Assembly (NCBI GenBank): GCA_016098155.1
Contig: JAAAJB010000051.1
Location: 1 to 64,000, forward strand
Origin: Actinomortierella ambigua
Taxonomy: Eukaryota > Mortierellomycota > Mortierellomycetes > Mortierellales > Mortierellaceae
Reading direction: 5' to 3'
DNA length: 64,000 nucleotides
In this document: positions 36,559-49,623 of the stretch, one piece after another
How positions within the stretch are numbered: position 1 is the first letter of the stretch
How the letters are laid out: each line of letters opens with the position of its first letter
Notes under the pieces: model-generated
The model's database searches: none
What the model saw: only the letters and a program-made list of their open reading frames with translations
Told to the model about the DNA's origin: nothing
Translations under genes and position numbers: made by a program

Positions 36559-38829
36559 ATGCAATTACCAGGAGCATTTCCGAAGGCCATCCATCCATTA
36601 ACGGACGAGGCAGACGCCGAGTTGGACCAGGAGAATGACAAAGGAAAGGACAGTGTACCCGAGGAACAGGAAGTAGCTGGTGACCTGTCTGTGCGAGTTC
36701 TGCCTTCGACCTCCTCTGTAACCCTCTCAGGGCCAGCCCAGGCACATGCACTGGCCCTACCAGAGATCCTCTCATTAGTAGGCTATCAGCTGGATAGAGC
36801 CTCACTCGTGCGTGCACTGAGGGTCTGTCAGATCTGGCACCGCAGCCTTGTCCCCGTGCTGTGGTCCGCAATTTCAATTGACTGCAACGACCGGCGTTAC
36901 ACATCGCCGACTTCCCTCAATCATTGGCTAGACTTGCTCCAGCCCCACGTCCACTACACACGCTCCTTGTCATTGATGGTTCGACCCAAACGCAACAGTG
37001 TATTCATGGATAACGACAGTGACGGCAACAACCACGACCACGACCACAACGACGCTCATCATTTACTGGACAACCTCTACAACCACCACCCATCCGAGAC
37101 GGCGGACAACGACGAGGATGAAGAGGGGCATCTCAGGCCGTTGGTAATCATCGGCCGGATCCTATCCCTCCGTCACGCGACCAACATTCAAAGTATCACC
37201 TTTCAATCGGCGTCCCCGATCTACTACATCCTCCCATCGGCGCATCGCCTCGCCTCGCTCGAGCGCCTCGACATGCAGACCCTCGGCGGAGGCCCACCGG
37301 AGCTCTTCCTGTCCGATGCATTTTACGCCTACCCACATTTGCGCCACCTACGCATGGCGCCCTTTCCCGCATCGAGCTCCTCCTACTCGTCCTCTTCCTC
37401 ATCGTTTCCCGCCTCCCCTTCTTCGACCACTGCGGGTGGTGGTGCACCGTCCTCCTCCTCCTCCATGCCCCACAGTGGCAGCGTGATCATCACCAACCCC
37501 ATGCACCTCCCCCCCAAATTTCTGGCCTTGCAAACACTCGAGCTTTACAACGTCTCCTGGCCCGCACACGACATGCTCACGTTCACGGCCCGGTGCCCGG
37601 ACCTTCGTGCGCTGGCCATTACGGGCCGGGCCAAAGTCGCCTGGGACTGGACGGTCGAGACGAGCGAGGCTCTCGTCCGGCATTGTCCACGGCTGACGGC
37701 ATTGCACTTGCATCCGAGGTTCGGGACCGAGGTCACCGAACCGGTCTTGGTCCGCCTGTTGGAGCGCTTGCCCACCGCGACGCAGTTGGTCAAGCTGTCG
37801 ATCCCGAATTGCCATTTCGGGACCGCGTTGTATGACCTGTTGATGACGATACCATACTCGGCTCAGGGGAATAGTGGTCTTGAGAATGAGGGTGGTAGTG
37901 GTAGCGGCAGTGGCAGTGGCGTTGATAGTGAGAATGGTAGTGACAGCGATGATGGGCAGAATGGTCGTCGTCGTCATCGCCGCCCCCGTCCTCGTCGCCC
38001 TCGCCGTCGAATCGAGTGTCTCACCACGCTGAATGTGAGCTATACTCGCATGCCCGGCATCTTTCCACGACAGTTGACCAGTCTGTTGGAACGAGCGCCC
38101 AACCTCCGCCACCTGGAGGCCATCGGTGTATGTCTGGAGCCTTCGTTGCTAGATCCATCTGTCGTCGACCATAATTCATGGCGGCAACAGCCTCGACACC
38201 CTCCTCCTCCACCACTGCCACCTCCTATGAATGCCACCACAGCATATCCACCTCTACCACCATCACCATCCCTTTCACCACCCTCGTCGTCCTGGGCATG
38301 CAAGTACCTCACGACACTCAAGATAGGCTTTGCCATCCTAGGCGGCGACCCGTCGGTGGCGCGTGTCATCTACAGGCACCTGGCCCAATTTGAGTATCTC
38401 GAGCATCTCTGCATAACGCCATCGCATATTCCAATCCGGCTTGGAGAAAACGGTGATGGTGGCGGAGGAGGAGGAGGAGGAGAAGGAGAAGGAAGGGAGC
38501 GAATAAGAGGAGAAACAGGACCAGGAACAAGACTAGGAACAAGACTAGGACCAAGTGAACAAGTTGAAGCAGGATTAGAGGCACTTGCAACACTCCGCCG
38601 ACTACGCATCTTTGATTCCCATGGAACCAAGGGCGACATGAAGGACCGACGGGTGATCGAGTGGATGGCCAAGCATTGGCCACGATTGACGACTTTGCAA
38701 GTGTTTTTGGGAGGCGGAGGCGGTGATAGTGACGATGATAGTGCTGAAAAACAACAGGAGCAGCATCGTCGATTGGTGATGCGATGGTTTGCCGAACAAG
38801 GAAGGTATGTGCAGGTCCTGGCTGCTTAG
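36559..38829 (+). CDS. F-box protein with leucine-rich-repeat-like C-terminal region
   Basis: A single exon gives 756 residues from the Met at 36559; the frame is open slightly upstream but without an ATG. An F-box-like segment sits at about residues 65-105: LALPEILSLVGYQLDRASLV, then RALRVCQIWHRSLVPVLWSA. Leucine-rich segments follow (for example ALQTLELYNVSWPAHDMLTF and LVRHCPRLTALHLHPRFG), a loose LRR superhelix typical of substrate receptors in SCF ubiquitin ligases. Low-complexity inserts interrupt it: a His/Asp run near 37030, a Ser run near 37380, a basic RRRHRRPRPRRPRRR at about residues 470-484, and a Pro run near 38200. The target is unknown. A related F-box gene lies at 57256. Confidence 0.8.
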   Translation: MQLPGAFPKAIHPLTDEADAELDQENDKGKDSVPEEQEVAGDLSVRVLPSTSSVTLSGPAQAHALALPEILSLVGYQLDRASLVRALRVCQIWHRSLVPVLWSAISIDCNDRRYTSPTSLNHWLDLLQPHVHYTRSLSLMVRPKRNSVFMDNDSDGNNHDHDHNDAHHLLDNLYNHHPSETADNDEDEEGHLRPLVIIGRILSLRHATNIQSITFQSASPIYYILPSAHRLASLERLDMQTLGGGPPELFLSDAFYAYPHLRHLRMAPFPASSSSYSSSSSSFPASPSSTTAGGGAPSSSSSMPHSGSVIITNPMHLPPKFLALQTLELYNVSWPAHDMLTFTARCPDLRALAITGRAKVAWDWTVETSEALVRHCPRLTALHLHPRFGTEVTEPVLVRLLERLPTATQLVKLSIPNCHFGTALYDLLMTIPYSAQGNSGLENEGGSGSGSGSGVDSENGSDSDDGQNGRRRHRRPRPRRPRRRIECLTTLNVSYTRMPGIFPRQLTSLLERAPNLRHLEAIGVCLEPSLLDPSVVDHNSWRQQPRHPPPPPLPPPMNATTAYPPLPPSPSLSPPSSSWACKYLTTLKIGFAILGGDPSVARVIYRHLAQFEYLEHLCITPSHIPIRLGENGDGGGGGGGGEGEGRERIRGETGPGTRLGTRLGPSEQVEAGLEALATLRRLRIFDSHGTKGDMKDRRVIEWMAKHWPRLTTLQVFLGGGGGDSDDDSAEKQQEQHRRLVMRWFAEQGRYVQVLAA

Positions 38830-39210
38830 ATTCGGCCCCACCCCCCAACCCCTTACTCCTTTCCCCTTCCTCCCACCTCTTCTTCTCTCAAGTGAAATAA
38901 AAGTGACGACCTCTACCTGCTCTCTTTAAAATTACCCTCCCCCTCCCTTCAGTGAATCATGTTCATCCTTAATATCCATGGTGAAAAAAACAGAATTCGT
39001 CTTTATCCATAAGAAAAAATATTTTGTCCGCAACAACGAAATGAGAGCTATAGAGCTAAGAGCTCTGTACAAAGTCAAATCTCGAAAAATACACACTTCA
39101 AGATACGAAAAAGAAAAAAAAAGGTAGGTGGAGAGAGTAAGCTAGGGATGGGGGCTGTAGGAACTTTGTCACCCTCTCCCCAACCCTCTTTCTCACCCTT
39201 CTTGGTCTGC

Positions 39211-42200
39211 TTAACAAGCGCCTGTACCAAACTGGTAGGCACAACCATCCTCTCCGGGACGAGCATGGCATTTGCTCGTGCACTGGAAAGGCGATCGAGG
39301 AGCCGCACCGCCGTAGTCGCATTGGTAGAGCGAGTTCGTCAGGAAACCACAAACTTCTGGGAATCCTCCACCACACGTCTAAACACGATATAACAAAGAA
39401 AAAGAAAAAGAAAACAGAGGGAACAATGGTTAGAGACCAAAGATTGGAGATGACGAGAGGAGGCGAGACGGGGTAGGTTGGCAAAAAAAAATAAACCTTA
39501 CCGGTAGATAGCTTCGACATTCGCAATCCTGGAAGCATCTTGCTGTACCGCTCACGGCTTGACATTGCTCTGGAACGCCCGGGCAAATCTGACCTGGCTG
39601 GGGCGCGGCGCCGACTGTATTACATTGCATGATCATCGACGGGTTAAAGCCGCAGGATGGATCAAAGGACTTTCCACAGATAGCACCAGTACTCGGGCAT
39701 CTGCATGAAGTCTCGCATCCATTTTGCCCAGTACCACCCTTCGTATCCGGCAACCGCTGACAGCGTTCGAAACCGCACTGTTGAAGGAACGTGGCGCGAG
39801 TACCTCGGCCGCCGGCGCATGACAGAAGTTGGTCTGGTACATAACCACAGCGTGTCGGGAAGTAGGACGAGCAGATCTGACATAAAGAAAGTGGGCGAAG
39901 TGGCACATGCATCAAACAAAAAGAAAAAAAAAAGCAACTAGTTAGTATCGAGTTACGCCTCCTTCCATGTTTCCCCCCTCCCTTCTCTATCTGTCGAGTA
40001 ACATATTTTTAGTGGATGACATCCTCATCCTCTCTCCCTCTGCCTGTTTACTTACCGGATACTGGTCATTGCAGAGACAATCGCCGTCGGAGGGAACACC
40101 ATTGCTGCAGCACCCAATCGGGATCGGTTCCTGGCCCGTGGTACAAGCATAATAGCCATCCGGTCTCAAACCTGGGCAACCCAGTTCCGAACTGCAGTAA
40201 GGGCCATCGGCCGGGCAAGTGCAGCTAGCGACATTACACTTGCCGCCGACACAGGTCTCGTCCTCGATACAAGCTGTGGGGTTGGGCTCGGGTCGGTTAC
40301 CGGATACGGAGCAGTAATACACGGAATTCGGTTGAAAGTTGCAACTCGACGGGAAGGTATCCGAACAGACATCGCCCACGACCTGACAGACACACGGATC
40401 CGGGTTGCAGGCATGCGTCGTCTCGTCGCAACCGACCACGCCACAGACCTTGACCGGCGATGGGACCGCACCGCGCCCAGTACATCCGTACAGCGTGCCC
40501 GCCTGGAAGCCACACGATGGGTCAAAGTACGAACCGCAGTGATTCTGCGCATCTGGACACGTGCAGTCGGGCTTGCAAATCGCATTGCCGCTGGAGCTGT
40601 CGCACCGAGTGATGGGACAGTCACTGGTCGGGACAGGCGTAGCACCTTCCGCGGCACACGTGTAAATCTTGTACGGGTTGAGGTTGCATTGTAACGGGAA
40701 GTCTTTACCGCAGAACTAGAGAGTGATTTTTCAAGGGAGGAGGTAAAAGAGATGAGCAAACCGAAAAAATAAACAAATATTTCAATAACGAAACATGGAA
40801 TAAAGGATATCGCCCATGAACTTCTCTCAACCACCCATGATGACTTACCGTTCCGGCTCTAGGACAATCGCATGGATCATCCACACATGTTGCATCGCCT
40901 GCAATACATCCACCGATTGAACACCGTTCAATCTCTAGTGGCTTTGTACCAGGACCCTGACATTCGTAGATCGCATCTCTGCTCAGTCTGCAAGATGGGT
41001 CGAAATCAGAACCACAGTGCTAGTAAGGCGTGGAAAAAAAGAAGTGGATTAGCTCTCTGTCGGAAATAAAAAAGGAGATTTCCTCAGACTGGACGTTTTT
41101 TGTTCATTTGTGGTTACCCTCTCGGCATCCTTGCAGAGACATGGATCTGGTGGCGCCTCTTTGCATTGATTCGTCACAATATCACATCCGTACGGGCAAA
41201 GCACCTGGGGAATAGGGCGACCGCCAGTGCCAGGACAGAAGTAGGTGGTACTGTTGTACAGACCACACCTTCCGTCGTATTCATCTCCACAAATCTGTTG
41301 GTAAAATCGATCGAATAGATAATAGCTTGTTGTTAACAGAAGACCTAGTAACTTTTACCATTTCCTGAGGGAGTCTGCACGCCTTTTGGGAGGGGGGAGA
41401 GAGAGGGGGGGAAAGGCAGTTCAAGAGTCGGACTTACATAGTATTCTTCGCCGCCACCGCGGCAGAAGCATGGATCGATGATACACGAGCTGGTCAACGG
41501 GTCACATCCGCCTCTATCACAAACAGCCATCACCTCTGGAATGGACCCAATGTCCTTGCAGAAATACAACGTAATTTTGTCGTATCCACAGCTAGCGTCG
41601 AAAGATTCACCACAGAGCTAAAAAAAAATCCAGACGTATCAAAGACGGTAGAACGAGATAGTATAGAAGAAGGGTCAGACCAACAAGCTACAGACTGGTG
41701 TTTTGGCTTCATGCCCACATGCGTAGTAAAATTGATGTTCAGCTTGTTTGATTTGATTTGATTTGGTATACACTCACCGTAGCATCGGCAACCGTGCATG
41801 CGCATGGATCATCCTCACACCTGGCATTCGATTCGTCCTCAACGATACACGCCAGATTACCGCAGTTTGTAACTTCCTTCGGTGGTTGCTTAGGACCAGG
41901 GCAGTTGTACACAGCGTTGTCGATATAACCACAGCTCTCTGGGAAGGTATTACCACAAACCTGCAGAAAACAAATAGAAAACGAAATACGGATGTGATGA
42001 GTCTCAATAATCGAAGAAAGAGAGCCGCTGCGGATGAAATTTCTCTCCGTGTTTCAAAAAACTTACGGTAGCGATAGCAGCTGGACACATGCACTCATTA
42101 ACGTGACACTGTCCCATTCCATTGGCATCGTGTTCGCACACTTCAGGTTTGCAGTCCTCAATGAACACTGGCTCTGAGCTCTCGCCTGTGCAGCCATAGA

Positions 42201-45200
42201 GTCCGTTGGGCGTGAGATTGCAGACGGCGGGAACGTCCGATCCGCAAATCTAGATAAAAATTGTGATTTTAAATGGATCAGATTAATAATAATGATAATA
42301 TATGAAGGAGAGGGAGCACAGTCAACGAAAACCTCAAACTTACCTGAGTGGATGTAGCGTTACAGAGACAAGGGCTCGCCTCACACGTGGCCACTGTACC
42401 ATTGAACAAGCACTGCCATGGACCGCAATCATCAATTTGGTTGGGCTTCACACCGGTCTTATTACAGAAGTACAAGCCAGTCGGGTTCAAATTGCAACTG
42501 GTAGGGAAGTTGATGGCGCACACCTATCAATATCAAATAACAGCAACAGAGCGAGGGGGGGGGTAAAGGAGAATTAGTTCACCCTCAATCATCCGTTCTC
42601 CAGCCTTTTTCAAAAAAAAAAATAAAAGGTTCGAGAGTTATTTTTTTTCATCAAAACTTACCGCTGTCATGCCATCCTTGCAGGCACATTCATCGATGGA
42701 GCACTTGGCCGTCGTACCATCAAAGATACATCGCTGGTCCAAGCAGTCTTCAATCTGTGTAGGGCGCTCACGCTCCGCCGTGCAGACATACACCTTGTTG
42801 GCCTCGTAATTGCACGTTGCGGGCCACATATCGGCACATGCCGTTGTCTGACCCTCCCGACAAGCGCAGGGGTCGAGCTTGCAAATCGGGTTGTCATCGT
42901 TATCCTTGATACATGTGGTCGTCGGGCAGGTTTCGACCACCACGGGTGCCTCGCCCCTCACCTTGCACTCGAGGATCGTGTTGTTCTGGTATCCACAGTT
43001 GGCTGGGAAGTCGGAGGCACAGAATACACCGAAATTGGCCTGGCAGAGGCAATCGTCAATCTTGCAGGTGGCCTCACCATCCTCATAGATACACTCGGTG
43101 GCGGTGCAGTTGATCTGTAGTGTCGGCTTGATACCTTGGCCGCTGCATTGGTACACAGACTGTTCCAGGAGTGCACACTGTTCGGGGAATGCCCAACCGC
43201 AAGTCTGAAGAGAAGAGACAGAGAGAAAACAAAGTGCAAAATAGAAATAGACAGGGGTTAGGGTGACCGTCGAGACATCAATTTCGGTTGGATAAAAACA
43301 CAGTAAATATATCTCCTATCGATTCCTCCTTGGTGAAGCCATGAGAAGAGAAAAAGAAATGCCTTACCAAGTTCTGTCCCGCTTGGCATTCACACAGAAC
43401 GTTTCCACAACGAGCTGTATCATCAACGTCAATGCATTCTTCACTCGGTGGGCAGACAGTAACCTTGATAGGTTCAGCGTCGGCACCGTCACATGCATAA
43501 ATGGAGTTTTGCTCAAGACCGCAGGTAGGCGGGAAGTGCGAGCCGCAGAGCTACAAGAGAGAAACCAAGAAAAGAAGATTCTTCGAGTCAGCTTATCAGG
43601 TGCAATCTTTGAGGAAGTCGTCGATCAAGGAGCATGGGGAGGATGAGATGATGATGTTGCAGTTGGTATTGCTAAATTTTTTTTTGGGCAGAATGAAAAC
43701 TCACCGTCTCTTGCTTTGTGCACAGACACTCGTTTGGCACACACTGGCCTTGCTCGCAAAAGTTTGGTGCGCAATTGGTGCCCATGACGGGCTCGTCTCC
43801 GGCGTTGGTGCACGAGAAGATGGTTTGTTCGTCGTATCCACAATGGTGTCCAAAACTCGAGCCACAGACATTGGAATTGTTCATGGTCGGCTGACACAGA
43901 CAATCGTTCAGCTTGCAGTAGGCATCCTGGGGTCCACCGCGGCATTGGCCATCCGTGCACTCCTGCTGGAGCTGTGGATCCGTGCCATTGCCGCTGCACT
44001 TGTACACGGCCTCGATGATGTACTTGCAATCGTCCAAGAATGCACCACCACAGACCAAATCCATGTCGGCCGTGCACTTGCACTGCTCCTGCAGGCAAAT
44101 GGACGTACCATTCTCCACACCGCAGGTACCCAAGGGCGCACAGCGCTCGATGAGCACGGGCACCGTCCGGTCACCTGAGCATTGATACAGCGCTTCTCTC
44201 TCAATGTCGCACTCATCGCCAAAGACGTGGCCACAGACAACATCCTGGCCCACATGGCACAGGCATGGGTTTTCGTCGCACTTGGCTGGCGGCACCGAGG
44301 CATCGCACTTGTCATCACCACAGTCCTGGGCCGGCTTGGGGTGCTCACCCGCCATTGCGCAGACGTAGACAAAGTTGGGGTTCATACCGCACTTACGTGG
44401 GAACTCACTGGCGCAGACGGTGGTCTGGTTCTCCTGGCAGAGACATGGGTCTACCTCGCAGAACGCCATCGTATCGTTCTTTATGCATTGCATCGGTGAG
44501 CAGTCGCCAAGCTCCTTGGGAGGCTTGTTCTCGGTCTCGCAGAAATATAGTTTGTCCGTCGGGTAGTTGCAGTTAGGTGGGAATTCCGAGCCGCAATGCT
44601 GAAAAGCAATTAAAAATGATTGGTGTGGAAGAAGTTTCTATTAGTGCTTCGATGCATGTGGTTCATAATCTGGTCATGTAGAACATATAGTACAAAAGAC
44701 TTACGAAGGTGAGTGTCGTGTTACAGTCACATGGACCCCGGTTGCACACTGCCGGCGTAACAGTGCTGTTGCATCCATTAAGCATGCAGTTTTCAACAAG
44801 CACCGGTGTATCACCAACACCGGGACAAGAAACAACTCCTTCGACAACCGAAATGTTGCAGAACGTGGGGAAATCAGAGGAACATAACTGAGAAAAGATC
44901 GAGCCAATTATTACACAAACGATAGTTAGATTTTTTTTTCATTCGATGAACATCAAAGCCAAGAGAAAAAAAAAGAAAGGGAGGTTGTCTTACCAGAGTT
45001 TCTCCTGCAGTGCACCTGCACGGATTGTTGACACAAGTAGCATTCAATGTGAAGGCAAGCGTCGAAGGTGCGGCTTCCTGACATTGGCCTGGGTCGCAAT
45101 CCTCCAGTAGATAGGGCAAAAAGCCCTCGCGGCAGTGATACAGCCCATTGGGATTCAAGCCACAGTTCGGTAGGGTGCTGCCACAGAAGAGATCAATATC

Positions 45201-48200
45201 GCTGGTACATGTGCAAGAGTCGACACATTTACCTTGCAAGATTGCACAGCCACTGCTTGTGCAATTCTCATTCTCGACATATACACCGCCAGTGCAGATG
45301 TATGTCGAGTTGGGAGACACGTTGCAAGATGGATCGATTTGGCTGCCACAGTACTGGTTGCCCCATCCCCAAACGCCCAGAAAAAAAAGAAGAAAAGAAG
45401 TAGGGTTAGAATCAACTCTCTGCTCATTGTTTTCCTTTTGTCAAAGTGTTGTCAATGATGCTTTTTCTGGGATAACGTACCGTGCTTCCTTCTGACGTGC
45501 AATTGCACACATCCGGCGAGGTACAAGGGGCGGAATTATTCGCCTGGATGCAAGGCACAAAGTTTGCACACGACCTCGAGGGCACTGGGCTCTCGCCATG
45601 TATGCAGTCATAGACGAGGTACTCGGCGATAAACTCGCAGCCTAGTTCTCTCAGCACTGTACCGCAGATCTCGCCGTCCGCCGGGCAAGAGCACGGATCA
45701 ATATTGGGATCGGTCGTGTTATCCGTGCAAGTGCCCGGCATGACCTTCTCGTAGATGACGGGCTTTTCGCCGGCGTCCGTGCATAAGTACAGTGTGTTGT
45801 TGTCGTAACCACATCCAGGGTTGAAATCCGAGCCGCAGAGCAGTCCCGCAGCCCCGCAGTTGCATTTGGGCGCTGGCTCGCAGGTGTCAGAGTTGGCTGC
45901 ACAGGTGCCGGCAACACACTTTTCGATCACCTCTGGTACGGCGCCATCGGAGGCGCAGAAATACATCGAGTCGGGGTCCAAATTACATTCGGCTGGGAAA
46001 GTGGAGCCACAAATCTACAATTGAGATAATTTTTTTTCCCGGAGGAATAAGAACTTGTGAATACTCTGTGTATGCAGATGGCAACTTGAGACTGGCCCAA
46101 ACTTTGAGCAAAAATGAAAAAAGAGGTGGAATTGATCAAGGGCAGGCGTTTACCTGTTCTCGGGTGCTGCATGAGCAGGTGGCGTTCTGGAGCTCGCACG
46201 TCGCGCTGCCTTGAGGACAGACACCAGAGGGGCAAATAATAGTAAGAGCTGGAGTGTCTTCCGCCTTGGCGCAATAGTACAGGCCATTCGCTTCGTACTC
46301 GCATTCCAGCGGGAATGTGGATCCGCAAATCTATTCCATGGTGAACCAACGAGTAAAAAAAAAAAAAAGTTCGTGAGAAATGCTGCATATAGCAAATGAA
46401 TTTCTCCGCTATCGGAGAAGCAACAATGCATGAGCGAATCGCGCGTCGCGGGTGCCTTACAGTGCCACCGTCAGTGCACAGACACTGGTTCACTTCAGTT
46501 GGTTGACATTGACCAGAGCCTGGTGGGCACGTGCCGGATTCACAGATGTCTATCAATTCAGGGATGGCGGAAGTATTCTTGCAGTAGTAGAGAGCTGTCA
46601 CGTCCCAAGGGCAGGTCACCGGGAAATCGGATCCGCAAATCTACAGGTGGGGCAATCGTGAAAACATAAGGTTATTTTGGTTTTCAAGGAGAAGGGGATA
46701 GAGATGGTTGACGTACTCGCAGCAGCATAGATGGCATCTCAGTCCGTTACCTGGCCTTGTTCCTTGCACAGGCAGATATCATCCACAACTTCTATGCAAG
46801 TTCCATTTGTGCAAACATTCGGGAAGCAATCCTTGATATGGATGGGGTTGCTTGTTTCATCTTGACAGAAATAGAGATCTGTCGATCCGTAACCACAGGA
46901 TGCCGGGAATGTCGAGCCACAAATCTAAGCAGTAACCACGCCAGCCATATTCACGTTGTCAGTGGAAGCGTATTGAGCTCAAATATCAAGAGACCAGGGT
47001 CTGTTATGTGTTTTTTTGAGTGGGTGTTTCATTACCTGACCAGCCTCTGTACACTGGCATGGATCCTTGGCGCATTGACCAGTGCGAATAGGGCAACCCC
47101 CTGGACACTTCTGGACAGCCACCGGCAGCTCATCTCGGGTACACGAGTAGAGAGTGTCGTTGTCCAAATTGCACTTGGCAGGGAAATTGCTACCACAAAT
47201 GGTACCGCTTTCTGTGCAGTTGCATCCAAGGCCCTGGCATTTCTGGGAACCCGCCGGGCACGAGCCGATGATACACCTATACAAGGGAACTGGGTCCGCA
47301 CCAGCACCATGGCAGTCATAAAGCGTGTTGCTGTCGAGATTGCAGTGACTCGGGAAAGTCGATCCGCAAATCTACCGTCAAGAAAAGGCCAAAAAAAAAA
47401 AGAAAAAAAAAGAATCGCAATGCAAACGGGCGTAAGGTCATTATGGGAGAGTCATGGATACATTTATCTTTCTTTTTTGCGAGAGAGGGGCAAATTGGAG
47501 TAATGTCTGCGACAACTTACCTGACCCGCACCAAGACACTTGCATTTCTCGAGCTCAGGAATACCACACTTGTCCTCGCCAGGATAGCACACTTTACATT
47601 GCTCGATTGGCATCGGCGTTGTGCCATTCTCGCAATAGAAGAGCCAATCGTCGTCAAGAAGACAGAAGTCAGGGAAGGTGCTGCCACAGATCTTCATTAA
47701 AAAAAAAAGAGAGAGAAACTTAGTGAATTGACATGACATTTTCAACAATGCGGAAACAGTAATATTAAAAATAAGCAACAACATCACAAAAGTTATTTCA
47801 ATAAATCGCTTACAGAACCATCCTTCTTGCAAATGCACTGGTCAGGAACACTGCACTCGTTTTTGTCAGCGTCGCATGTGCCATAGGTGCAGTTGAGGAT
47901 AAACACAGGTTCGACACCTGGGTACGCGCAAAAGTAGAGCGACTCGGGAGTCAGTCCACAGGACGCTGGGAAGTCGCTAGAACAAAACTATTTTTTCATG
48001 CCCAACACAAAACATCAAAGAACGTTAGACCCATGTAAGAAGCCTTGAGTTCATCAACTCACAAAGGCTTGTTAGGCCAATAAAAAAAACACGCGTAAAT
48101 ATAGTCAACGCATAGCGATTGACTTACCTCGCCGGAATCTGTACACAGGCACGAAATGTTCAGACAGGTACTAGGGACAGCACTGCGTGGAGTACAGTCC

Positions 48201-49435
48201 ACTGTACACTGCTCAAGCAAGACCGGGGCTGCGCCAATCGCATCGCACCGGTAGAGCCAGTAGTCACTGACGCTGCAAGAAAACAGCTCTGAGCCGCAAA
48301 AGGTGCCCACACTTGTGCAAAGACCGGTGAAATCGGGAGGTGTAGGCGTGGGCGATGCGGATGCGGTCGACTGCGTTCCTGTGGTTTGGGGGCTGGTAAC
48401 AGTTGTCACGGTCGTTTCTGTAGTCACTACCTCTTGAGTGGTCGTTCCTTGTTGAGTAGTCGATGCGGGCTGGGTGATAGTTGTCACAGTTGTTTCTGTA
48501 GTCACTACCTCTTGGGTGGTCGTTCCTTGTGCAGTAGTCGTTACAGGGCGGGTGAGGGTTGTCACAGTCCTTTCGGTGGTCACCACCCCAGTCGTCGTGG
48601 TCGTCTCCAACTGTGAGGTTTCTACGCTAGTGGTAGTCGTCTCCGACGAAGTGGTTCCTATGTTGGAAGACGTCGTTGTCTCCAACGGAGTGGTGTTTAC
48701 GGTGGTGGTAGTCACCCCCGACGGAGTGGTGTTTACGTTGGTGGTAGTCGTCCCCAACGGAGTGGTGTTTACGTTGGTGGTAGTCGTCTCCGACGTAGTG
48801 GTGATTACGTTAGTGGTAGTCGTCTCCAACGGAGTGGTGTTTACGTTAGTAGTAGACGTCTCGAACGGAGTGGTATGTATGTTGGGGGATGTTGTCTCCC
48901 GCGCGGTGGTTGTGGTTGATACAACAGGGAAGGTGATCGTCGTGGTTGTGGTCGTCGTGGTCGTGGTCGTGGTCGTGGTACTGAAGATAGGAGGGACGGT
49001 TGTCGCCGCTGTGGTGGCGGTGCTTTGGATGGGGAAGCTCGTCTCCGGGGTCCTTGTACAAACCACTTCCCATTCCGTCAAGGTGACGGTGCGGGTGCAG
49101 GGTTTTGGCGAGGGGCACGCGGTGGGACGCGGACGGTTGTGTAGATCGTAGGCAAGTAGTGCGTGCACTTTGGCCTCAAAGTCGTTCAGCGGGTGGGCAC
49201 GGAAGGCCTGGACGGAGTTTGTGACCTGGGCGGGGTTTGTGGAAGCTGGCTGGGTGGAAGAGTAAGTAAGAGAGGCCAGCGTGCTGGCAGCACCCTGCAT
49301 GGGAGGCGGGCAAGGCGGCTGCATCTCGACAATATCGTAGGTGGCCGAGATGTTCAGAGGAATGGTGGTATTTGGGTAGGTGAAAGGCGAGCGGCCATAG
49401 GGACAGTTGACGAGTTGGATGATTTCGCCTTGGCA
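39211..49435 (-). CDS. Giant secreted Cys-rich repeat protein: Thr-rich stalk plus 36 eight-Cys repeats over 22 exons
   Basis: Exons: 48128-49435, 47814-47987, 47521-47691, 47036-47371, 46751-46924, 46461-46640, 46154-46330, 45481-46014, 44994-45353, 44705-44887, 43705-44598, 43368-43550, 42662-43204, 42344-42523, 42067-42249, 41778-41960, 41438-41617, 41118-41294, 40849-41019, 40056-40715, 39502-39876, 39211-39378. Every exon length is a multiple of three and every junction is phase 0. The first exon carries a Thr-rich stalk with 12-residue units like TNVNTTPLETTT. Each later exon starts with a block like ICGSTFPASCG and holds one to five units of about 60 residues with eight cysteines: CGSxFPxxC, LYxC, xxC, C, C, CxC. 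I count 36 units and about 2,500 residues. The last exon ends GTGAC-stop. It is probably a wall or surface protein. The 5' end most likely joins the exon at 49665-50598. Confidence 0.8.
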
Positions 49436-49623
49436 CTGAAGGACGATGATCAGCGCTATCAGGACCAACAAGAACAAAGGGGGGAAGAAAAAAGGGGTGT
49501 GTGGGTGTGTGTGGGGGGGGGGCCAAAAAGGGGCACAAGTCCAAAAAGGAAGAAAGTGATTGTGAGTGAGTGGCTTTCGTGGCTGACACGCGCGTAGAAT
49601 ATCCTACCTCCACCTCTACCCCA